A DNA stretch of 47,521 nt, taken from positions 1 through 47,521 of the forward strand of contig DATLHO010000107.1 in assembly GCA_035539855.1 (NCBI GenBank), given 5' to 3'. Below are positions 41,764 to 47,521 of this stretch, in pieces. The position numbers and the translations under genes were made by a program. The DNA comes from DATLHO01 sp035539855. GTDB lineage: Bacteria > Bacteroidota > Ignavibacteria > OLB7. The notes under the pieces were generated by a model. That model saw only the letters and a list, made by a program, of their open reading frames with translations, was not told the origin of the DNA and did not search any database. Every line of letters begins with the position of its first letter. Position 1 is the stretch's first letter.

Positions 41764-42630
41764 ATGCGACGTTCAACCATCGTGACGGTCAGTCTTCTTG
41801 CGCTCGGCGGGGTCCTCCTGGCCGAGGCGCCGGGGACCGCGGGCACCGGCGGCGCCGCAACGACCGCCCGGCGGCGTCCTCCCGTCTCGGTCGAGGTCGG
41901 CCCGAAGGTGAAGAAGGATTCGGTCGCGCCGGAGATCGTCAAGCTCGAGAGCTACATCGAACTGACCGCGAAATCCCTCGACAAGCGGGTCCAGAGCGCG
42001 CTCACGAAGATCGACGGCACGCCGCGGCGGCTGCTTGCGCTGCGCACGTACCTCGGCCGCAAGAGCGTCAAGGGGGTGTGGGCCTGGACGAACAAGGAGA
42101 TGGCCGCCTACCGGCGCTCGCTCGACTTCCGACTCGCCAACGCCGAGGTCGACAAGGTGGTTGGTCTGTTCCAGCGCACGTATCCCGGATACCAGCTTCG
42201 CACGACCAAGCTCGCGCGCAGTCTCGAGGATCAGATCGGGCTCTGGAACAAGACGAAGTCGGTGCAGGTCGCGAGTGCGGCGCTGATGAAGCAGACGCTC
42301 AAGGCGATGAAGGCCCCGGCCTACCCCGACACGGCGACTCGCTCGTCGCTGACGAAGTTCCAGACGATGCTGAAGAAGCAGTCGGTCAGGACGGTCCCGA
42401 CCGTGGCGGTGCCCGGGCTGTCGCACCACGGCCAGTTGCGGGCGTACGACTTCATCATCTGGCAGGCCGACAAGATCATCGCCGGTAGCGACGGCGCGTC
42501 GATCCGCAACCAGTGGGTCGGCGGCGGCTGGGGAAACCGGCTGCGCCAGGTCGTCTACAGCGCCAGCAGCAAGTTCGACGGACCGCTGCTGTCCCCGAAC
42601 GAGCCCTGGCACTACACCTACATCCGCTAG
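41764..42630 (+). CDS. Secreted M15/VanY-type peptidase, divergent
   Basis: A 288-residue exported protein (signal peptide about residues 1-22). After ~200 residues of mainly helical sequence with no family I recognise, the C terminus carries the zinc-site pattern of M15 D,D-carboxypeptidases: PGLSHHGQLRAYDF (SxH with H222, AxD with D229) and EPWHYTY (E280, H283). In this family H, D and H bind zinc and Glu is catalytic, so the site looks complete. The usual SxHxxGxAxD reads SxHxxLxAxD, with Leu for Gly. It would trim peptidoglycan peptides in the periplasm. Its own promoter lies at 41610-41642. Confidence 0.72.
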   Translation: MRRSTIVTVSLLALGGVLLAEAPGTAGTGGAATTARRRPPVSVEVGPKVKKDSVAPEIVKLESYIELTAKSLDKRVQSALTKIDGTPRRLLALRTYLGRKSVKGVWAWTNKEMAAYRRSLDFRLANAEVDKVVGLFQRTYPGYQLRTTKLARSLEDQIGLWNKTKSVQVASAALMKQTLKAMKAPAYPDTATRSSLTKFQTMLKKQSVRTVPTVAVPGLSHHGQLRAYDFIIWQADKIIAGSDGASIRNQWVGGGWGNRLRQVVYSASSKFDGPLLSPNEPWHYTYIR

Positions 42631-42650
42631 CCCCCTCACTCCTCGTAACT

Positions 42651-42702
42651 TTTGCCGGTACGCCCGGGAGCGTATATTTGTGTTTCCCCTGAATTGCAGG
42701 GG
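42651..42702 (+). promoter_or_regulatory. Promoter and leader hairpin of the tRNA-Gln gene
   Basis: TTTG at 42651-42654 and TATATTTG at 42673-42680, with an 18-base spacer, closely match the Bacteroidota promoter pattern. A 6-bp hairpin CCCCTG-AATTG-CAGGGG follows at 42686-42702, between promoter and tRNA. Confidence 0.65.
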
Positions 42703-42765
42703 CCGATGAGGCGTGCCGTCACCGACGGCCGGGCACCGGGGCTCGCAATGGCGCGGCCGTGACAC

Positions 42766-42837
<72 letters not shown>

Positions 42838-42884
42838 CAACCTCCCCGCACGCGAGCGCACTCGCCTGCACGAGCAACCGATTC

Positions 42885-43817
42885 ATGGCGAAGTTCAAGA
42901 TCGTTTCCGGTCGGTCGAACCCGGAGCTTGCGGCGCGCATCGCCCGGGCGGCCGGAACCGAGCTCGCCCGCGTCGACATCCGCAACTTCTCCGACGGGGA
43001 GATGTGGGTCAAGTACGACGAGAACATCCGCGGCGAGGACCTGTTCATCGTGCAGTCGACGCCGCCGCCGGGCGACAACCTGCTCGAGCTGCTGATCCTC
43101 ATCGACGCGGCGCGGCGCGCCTCGGCCAAGCGGATCACGGCGGTCATCCCGTACTTCGGCTACGCCAGGCAGGATCGCAAGGATCAGCCCCGCGTCGCGA
43201 TCACCGCGAAGCTCATCGCGAACATGATCGCCGCCGCCGGCGCCGACCGCGTGATCACGATGGACCTGCACGCGCCGCAGATCCAGGGATTCTTCGATCT
43301 ACCGTTCGATCATCTCTATGCCGCCCCCGTGCTCACGAGACACGTCAAGCGGCTGGAGCTCGACCGGCTGACGGTCTTCTCGCCCGACGTCGGCGGACTG
43401 AAGCTCGCGCGCGCCTACGCGAAGCGGCTCGGCGCCGGTCTCGGGTTCATCGACAAGCGTCGTCCGAAGCCGAACGTGGCCGAGGTGATGAACGTCGTCG
43501 GTGACGTCAAGGGGTTCAACATCCTGATCCTCGACGACCTCATCGATACCGGCGGTACGTTCACCAACGCCGTCAAGGCGCTCAAGGACAAGGGCGCCGA
43601 GCGCATCTACGGCGCGTGTACGCACCCGGTGCTCAGCGGTCGCGCCTACGAGTTGCTCGAGGAGGCGCCGATCGACCAACTGATCGTCTCGGACACGCTT
43701 CCGCTGAAGGTCGCGTCGTCGAAGATCATCGTGAAGTCCGTCGCCAAGCTCTTCGCCGAGGCGATCGTGCGCACGAACAGCAACCAGTCGATCTCGAAGC
43801 TCTTTGACGTAGCATAG
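42885..43817 (+). CDS. prs: Ribose-phosphate pyrophosphokinase
   Basis: A 310-residue enzyme that makes PRPP from ribose 5-phosphate and ATP for purines, pyrimidines, His, Trp and NAD. The start at 42885 gives MAKFKIVSGRSNPELAARIA; the longer open frame runs through the tRNA gene and is not real. Signatures are SDGEMWVKYDENIRGEDLF, GYARQDRKDQPR (the flexible ATP loop), the metal-binding MDLHAPQIQGFFDLPFDHL, SPDVGGLKLA and the PRPP loop ILDDLIDTGGT. It is complete and typical. rplY and pth follow, the common prs-rplY-pth order. Confidence 0.96.
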   Translation: MAKFKIVSGRSNPELAARIARAAGTELARVDIRNFSDGEMWVKYDENIRGEDLFIVQSTPPPGDNLLELLILIDAARRASAKRITAVIPYFGYARQDRKDQPRVAITAKLIANMIAAAGADRVITMDLHAPQIQGFFDLPFDHLYAAPVLTRHVKRLELDRLTVFSPDVGGLKLARAYAKRLGAGLGFIDKRRPKPNVAEVMNVVGDVKGFNILILDDLIDTGGTFTNAVKALKDKGAERIYGACTHPVLSGRAYELLEEAPIDQLIVSDTLPLKVASSKIIVKSVAKLFAEAIVRTNSNQSISKLFDVA

Positions 43818-43857
43818 AGTCATCGACGCCGCGCCAGCGGCGGACGGTGCTCTGCGT

Positions 43858-43884
43858 GACGGGTACGCATCGTGCGTAGCCGTC
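43858..43884 (+). promoter_or_regulatory. Hairpin in the prs-rplY gap
   Basis: GACGG-G-TACGCA and TGCGTA-G-CCGTC pair around a TCG loop, 11 bp with one G-G mismatch. It sits 41 bases after prs and 46 bases before rplY and could attenuate or process the transcript. Confidence 0.4.
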
Positions 43885-43930
43885 ATCTACTCATTCGTTC
43901 ACTAATCACGTACTCGTAAGGAACCGAAGC

Positions 43931-44551
43931 ATGAGCGAAATACTTCTCGAAGCCCGTCTGCGGGAGCCCGGGCGCAGTGCCGCGCGTGCACTTCGCCGCC
44001 AGGGCGTCGTGCCGGGCATCTACTACTTCCACGGCCAGGACCCGATCGCGCTCGCCGCGACCGAGCTCGCCCTCCGTCCGCTGATCTACACCGCCGAAAC
44101 GCACATCATCCGCCTTCGCCTCGAGGACGGATCGGAGAAGACGTGCATCCTGAAGGAAGTCACGTTCGACCCGATCACCGATCGCGCGACGCATTTCGAC
44201 CTGCAGGGCGTCTCCGCCGACGAGCGCGTGCGCGTCGAGGTGCCGATCGCGCTGACCGGCTCGTCGATTGGCGTGCGTGAGGGCGGCGTGCTCGACTTCC
44301 ACCTGCACAAGGTCGAGATCGAGTGCCTGCCGAAGGACCTTCCGGAGCACATCGACGTCGACATCGCCAGCCTCGCCGTTGGCCAGTCGCTGCACGTCAG
44401 CGATCTCGACCAGTCGAAGTACACGATCCTCAGCGCCCAGGACGCGACGATCGTCGCAGTCATCCCGCCGCGCGTCGAGATGGTGGAGGCCACGGCCGCA
44501 GCGGCTGTCACCGGCGAGCCCGAGCTGATCTCGAAGGCGAAGGACGAGTAG
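43931..44551 (+). CDS. rplY: 50S ribosomal protein L25 (long, CTC-type)
   Basis: A 206-residue protein. The N-terminal L25 domain (1-95) binds 5S rRNA (LLEARLREPGRSAARALRRQ, VPGIYYFHGQ, LEDGSEKTCILKEVTFDPIT), and the C-terminal TL5/CTC domain (96-190, ERVRVEVPIALTGSSIGVRE, LHKVEIECLPKDLPEHIDVD, IASLAVGQSLHVSDL) is the form common outside the enterobacteria. The tail is short and charged (SKAKDE). It lies between prs and pth, with GTAAGGAACC before the start. Confidence 0.95.
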   Translation: MSEILLEARLREPGRSAARALRRQGVVPGIYYFHGQDPIALAATELALRPLIYTAETHIIRLRLEDGSEKTCILKEVTFDPITDRATHFDLQGVSADERVRVEVPIALTGSSIGVREGGVLDFHLHKVEIECLPKDLPEHIDVDIASLAVGQSLHVSDLDQSKYTILSAQDATIVAVIPPRVEMVEATAAAAVTGEPELISKAKDE

Positions 44552-44567
44552 TGACGCCGGGGACGAC

Positions 44568-45248
44568 ATGAAGGTCATTCTCGGACTCGGCAACCCCGGC
44601 GACCGGTACGCGACGACGCGGCACAACGTCGGGTGGATGGTGCTCGATGCGATCGCAGAGCAGCTCCGCACCTCGTTCGTTCCCGGAAGGGGCGACTTTT
44701 ACGAGGCCGTCGGTCGCTGGCGCGGGACGCAGCTTCACCTGGTCAAGCCGACGACCTACATGAACAACAGCGGCACGGCCGCGCGCACCGTGCTCGGCAA
44801 GTACGGTGTCGCACCGGCCGACATGCTCGTCGTCGTCGACGAGCTGCAGTTCCCGACCGGGAGAGTGCAGCTCAAGCCGTCGGGCTCATCCGGCGGCCAC
44901 AACGGCCTCGAGTCGCTGATCGAGCATCTCCGGACCGAGACCTTCCCCCGTCTCCGCTGCGGCATCGGCAACAGCTTCGAACGTGGCAGGATGGCCGACT
45001 ACGTCCTCTCCCCCTTCGCTCCCGAGGAGCAGGAGGAGCTCGCACGGATGATCGAGTCGGGTCGCGACCTCGCACTGGCGTGGGCAGCGATGGGAACCGC
45101 ACGGGCGATGAGTCTCTTCAACCGCGCGCAGGCAGCGCGCGATGCGAAGCAGGAGCGATCGGCGACGCAGGCATCGGAGGGACCGACGAAGGGACCCGAC
45201 GATGCGACGACGACCGGCGGATCGGAGGCGGCCAGGCAGGCCGAATAG
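44568..45248 (+). CDS. pth: Peptidyl-tRNA hydrolase
   Basis: A 226-residue enzyme that frees tRNA from peptidyl-tRNAs that drop off the ribosome. The opening MKVILGLGNPGDRYATTRHN carries the substrate-binding N9 and catalytic H19. KPTTYMNNSG, VVVDELQFPTG (the conserved Asp) and SGGHNGLESLIEHL follow. It runs about 35 residues beyond a typical Pth, with a low-complexity tail (QASEGPTKGPDDATTTGGSE) of no known role. It is 16 bases after rplY. Confidence 0.95.
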   Translation: MKVILGLGNPGDRYATTRHNVGWMVLDAIAEQLRTSFVPGRGDFYEAVGRWRGTQLHLVKPTTYMNNSGTAARTVLGKYGVAPADMLVVVDELQFPTGRVQLKPSGSSGGHNGLESLIEHLRTETFPRLRCGIGNSFERGRMADYVLSPFAPEEQEELARMIESGRDLALAWAAMGTARAMSLFNRAQAARDAKQERSATQASEGPTKGPDDATTTGGSEAARQAE

Positions 45249-45406
45249 TCACGCGGAACCGCGCGCCCGATGGCGCCCGGAAGCACCCGCGGACTCTCGT
45301 TTTTTCGTGACGGCGCGCTCTGCGCGGTCACTCTCCTGCTCGCGGACGCGAGCCGCGAGCTAGCGATCTCGACATTCAGACGTTAACCATAGGAGCACTT
45401 CAAACA

Positions 45407-45832
45407 GTGGCAGACAATCGATATCTTGAGGTCACCGTAATCATCAACGGTGCTCTCGAAGAGGATACCATCCAGCAGGTCGTCGACCGGACCGCTGAGT
45501 TCATCACGCGCAATGAAGGCACCATCACGGTCGCCGATCATTGGGGTCGCAAGCGTCTCGCCTACCCGATCAACAAGAAGCATACGGGCTACTACGTGCA
45601 GTTCGGAGCCGATGCTCCGGCAGCGCTGGCTCCCCAGCTCGAGCGCTTCTTCCATCTTGAGGAGCACATCATCCGGCACCTCATCCTCAGCCTTACCGAG
45701 AAGGATCTTCGCACCCGTGACGAGATGCGTGCGCGTCTTGCCGCGGCCGAGGCCGCCGAGGCAGCCGAGGAAGAGGCCGCTGCGGCCGCCGGTGGAGGCG
45801 AGCGCCGTGAGCGCTCGCGCGACGACAACTGA
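45407..45832 (+). CDS. rpsF: 30S ribosomal protein S6
   Basis: A 141-residue protein read from a GTG at 45407, with AGGAG 11 bases upstream. The core is S6: LEVTVIINGALEEDTIQQVV, EGTITVADHWGRKRLAYPIN, KKHTGYYVQFGADAP, FFHLEEHIIRHLILSLTEKD. The C-terminal ~40 residues are an Ala/Glu-rich extension (LAAAEAAEAAEEEAAAAAGG) longer than in most S6. It normally pairs with S18 on the platform of the small subunit. The gene starts the rpsF-ssb-rplI cluster, from which rpsR is missing. Confidence 0.94.
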   Translation: MADNRYLEVTVIINGALEEDTIQQVVDRTAEFITRNEGTITVADHWGRKRLAYPINKKHTGYYVQFGADAPAALAPQLERFFHLEEHIIRHLILSLTEKDLRTRDEMRARLAAAEAAEAAEEEAAAAAGGGERRERSRDDN

Positions 45833-45967
45833 CACGACCCCCGACGTCACGTCGAGGGTACAGCGCATCCGTAGGTCTTGGTGATGGGAAGTGGCGGTGG
45901 AGTTCGCTGATACGATTGAACGGCTACGAAGGCATAACGAACCAACTGTGCTCAAGGAGAACCGCGT

Positions 45968-46483
45968 ATGGCTGAATTGAAGATGCCCGAGCTGAACTCC
46001 GTGCTGATCGTCGGGAATCTGACGAAGGATCCGGTGATCCGTCAGACCCGCAACGGCACTCCGGTCGCGAACTTCTCGATTGCCTCGAACCGCAAGTTCC
46101 GCAACGGCGACAACCAGTGGCAGGAAGATGTCTGCTACGTCGGTGTCGTCGCCTGGAACCGCCTCGCCGAAAGCTGCGCCGACAAGCTCCGCAAGGGGAG
46201 CGCAGTGCTCGTCGAGGGCGAGCTGCAGAGTCGCACGTGGCAGGGAGAGGACGGATCGCCCCGCTCGACCGTCGAGATCAAGGCGCGTCGCATCCAGTTC
46301 CTGAACAAGCGCCGCACCAGCGGCAGCGACGAGCTCGCCGAGTCGGTCGACGATCACGATGACGACTTCACAGTCTACGAGTGTGAGGACGAGTCCTTCG
46401 CGGTCGGCTCGAACGATGCGGAAGCGATCGGTGATGGATTCTTCTTTCAGAACGACCACCGCGCCGACGGCGCCGGTCGTTAG
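45968..46483 (+). CDS. ssb: Single-stranded DNA-binding protein
   Basis: A 171-residue protein with the OB fold of bacterial SSB: LNSVLIVGNLTKDPVIRQTR, GTPVANFSIASNRKF, DVCYVGVVAWNRLAESCADK, LRKGSAVLVEGELQSRTWQG and STVEIKARRIQFL. The tail is acidic (SVDDHDDDFTVYECEDESFA) but does not end in the usual DDDIPF tip that recruits partner proteins; the last residues are DHRADGAGR. This may be a variant tip, or a second SSB may exist elsewhere. It lies between rpsF and rplI. Confidence 0.93.
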   Translation: MAELKMPELNSVLIVGNLTKDPVIRQTRNGTPVANFSIASNRKFRNGDNQWQEDVCYVGVVAWNRLAESCADKLRKGSAVLVEGELQSRTWQGEDGSPRSTVEIKARRIQFLNKRRTSGSDELAESVDDHDDDFTVYECEDESFAVGSNDAEAIGDGFFFQNDHRADGAGR

Positions 46484-46548
46484 CCTCCGCGGCGCCCGTC
46501 GCGGATTCAGAGAGCAACAGTTGAACGATTAGAGATACGTCAGGACCA

Positions 46549-47007
46549 ATGAAAGTCATTCTCCGTCAGAACTACGAAAACCTCGGTCAGATCGGGGAGG
46601 TCGTGGAAGTGAAGGACGGCTACGCCCGCAACTTCCTCATTCCCCGCTCGATCGCCTATCGTGCGACCCCGGGCGCAATGCGCTCGATGGCCGCCGAGAA
46701 GGAGCACTACCAGGCGCTCCAGGCGAAAGCCGAGACCGATGCCCGCGCGCAGGCCGAGCAGCTCGAGAGCGTCTCGATCACGATCAAGATGCGCGTCGGC
46801 GAAGAGGATCGCCTCTTCGGTTCGGTCACCTCGCAGATGCTCGCCGACGAGCTCTCCCGCCAGGGCTACGAGGTCGATCGCCGCAACATCCAGCTCAACG
46901 AGCCCATCAAGAACCTCGGCATGTTCGACGTTCCGGTGAAGCTCCACACGAACGTGACGGCGACCCTCAAGGTGTTCGTCGTCAACCAGGATGCCGACGT
47001 GCACTAG
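46549..47007 (+). CDS. rplI: 50S ribosomal protein L9
   Basis: A 152-residue protein. N-terminal domain MKVILRQNYENLGQIGEVVE, VKDGYARNFLIPRSIAYRAT, the long connecting helix, and C-terminal domain ITIKMRVGEEDRLFGSVTSQ, LADELSRQGYEVDRRNIQL, KNLGMFDVPVKLHTNV. It binds 23S rRNA at the base of the L1 stalk and limits frameshifting. A terminator follows at 47032. Confidence 0.96.
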   Translation: MKVILRQNYENLGQIGEVVEVKDGYARNFLIPRSIAYRATPGAMRSMAAEKEHYQALQAKAETDARAQAEQLESVSITIKMRVGEEDRLFGSVTSQMLADELSRQGYEVDRRNIQLNEPIKNLGMFDVPVKLHTNVTATLKVFVVNQDADVH

Positions 47008-47031
47008 CACGGAGCGCGCACGCGTCTGTCG

Positions 47032-47062
47032 ACGGGCGGGAAGAGAGCATCTTCCCGCCCGT
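47032..47062 (+). terminator. Terminator after rplI
   Basis: A perfect 13-bp stem (ACGGGCGGGAAGA, 47032-47044, with 47050-47062) with loop GAGCA, followed by TCTGTTGT, 24 bases after the L9 stop codon. Confidence 0.8.
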
Positions 47063-47103
47063 TCTGTTGTCGCCATGTTCACGCACACCCGCACCATCGT
47101 CGC

Positions 47104-47511
47104 ATGATCGGCTCCATCACGCACGTCACGCTCCTGGTCGACGAGATCGACCGCGCGCTCTCGTTCTACGTCGACGTGCTCGGCTTCGAGAAGCGCGCCG
47201 ACATCGCGAACCCGAACGGCTTCCGCTACGTCACGATCGCGCCGCCGGGAGCAACGGGCACGGAGATCTGGCTGCTGCCCGCGACCACCGACCAGCAGCA
47301 CGCGCGCGTCGGCAATCAGACCGACGACGTCACGATGATCGTCTCGACCACCGACTGCCGCGCCGACCACGCCCGCCTCGACGCCGCCGGCGTCGTCTTC
47401 CACGGCCCCCCCGAGCCCATGCCCTGGGGACTCGAGACCATCTTCGAAGACCTCTACGGCAACCGCTTCGCCCTCGTCGAGCCCCCAACCCCCACTACGC
47501 ACAACGCGTAA
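47104..47511 (+). CDS. VOC (glyoxalase/dioxygenase) family protein
   Basis: A 135-residue single-copy VOC protein: ITHVTLLVDEIDRALSFYVD, VLGFEKRADI, GFRYVTIAPPG, TEIWLLPAT, then the second half AGVVFHGPPEPMPWGLETIF and EDLYGNRFALVEPP. Metal ligands His near residue 7, Glu in TEIWL and Glu in LVEPP are in the expected places. These proteins isomerise, open or bind small molecules; the substrate is unknown. It is complete within the window. Confidence 0.85.
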   Translation: MIGSITHVTLLVDEIDRALSFYVDVLGFEKRADIANPNGFRYVTIAPPGATGTEIWLLPATTDQQHARVGNQTDDVTMIVSTTDCRADHARLDAAGVVFHGPPEPMPWGLETIFEDLYGNRFALVEPPTPTTHNA

Positions 47512-47521
47512 TCACCAAGGC

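Noticed and set aside
45307..45331. A hairpin in the rpsF leader as an S6:S18 ribosomal leader
   Set aside because: The dyad is imperfect, I could not identify the bulge motif typical of that leader, and rpsR is not in this cluster.

Overview
The window is a compact, high-GC piece of a bacterial chromosome with about 44 protein genes, one tRNA gene and several families of short intergenic repeats. Three proteins end in a type IX secretion (T9SS) sorting domain. PheS has the Bacteroidota-type zinc insertion, two large DUF2723 (GT117) membrane proteins are present, and a few promoters match the Bacteroidota form (TTG or TTTG, 18-21 bases, TAnnTTTG). Together these suggest a high-GC member of the Bacteroidota/Chlorobi group, perhaps near Candidatus Kapaibacterium. 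That placement is inference, not a measured phylogeny.

Layout. 1-3.9 kb: a T9SS-sorted multihaem cytochrome c (5' end outside the window), a periplasmic beta-propeller and a NapH/NosR-like 4Fe-4S membrane protein, which look like an electron-transfer group. 3.9-6.9 kb: nadA-nadB (NAD synthesis) and a small zinc-ribbon membrane protein. 6.9-14.1 kb: a WD40-T9SS protein, a barrel-like protein, an ABC exporter, an FKBP isomerase with TPRs, a cupin, a secreted unknown and a DusB-like gene. 14.2-19.1 kb, minus strand: infC-rpmI-rplT-pheS, then a tri-haem cytochrome c and queE where pheT might be expected. 19.3-24.5 kb: ispE, an L,D-transpeptidase, an SRPBCC protein and a second WD40-T9SS protein. 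24.8-33 kb: Mrp/NifU-like Fe-S maturation genes, a 3-methyladenine glycosylase, lepA, three consecutive signal peptidase I genes and hemW. 33-41.5 kb: two DUF2723 proteins flanking a polyprenyl-phosphate-sugar synthase-like GT2, an orphan regulator-like domain and a Nudix hydrolase. 41.7-47.5 kb: an M15-type peptidase, tRNA-Gln, prs, rplY, pth, rpsF-ssb-rplI and a VOC protein.

Themes. Much of the window serves the cell envelope: export (three SPase I, T9SS clients), probable protein O-glycosylation (GT117 plus donor synthase), peptidoglycan trimming (L,D-transpeptidase, M15 peptidase) and haem or Fe-S electron transfer (cytochromes, HemW, Mrp, NifU-like). The points most worth a second look are: an array-forming repeat, AGGGGACA plus a tiny hairpin, whose stems change by compensatory substitutions at three loci; a signal peptidase paralogue without its serine nucleophile; and a DUF2723 paralogue without its acidic D-x-x-E motif beside an intact one. 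I see no CRISPR array, integrase, transposase gene or rRNA.
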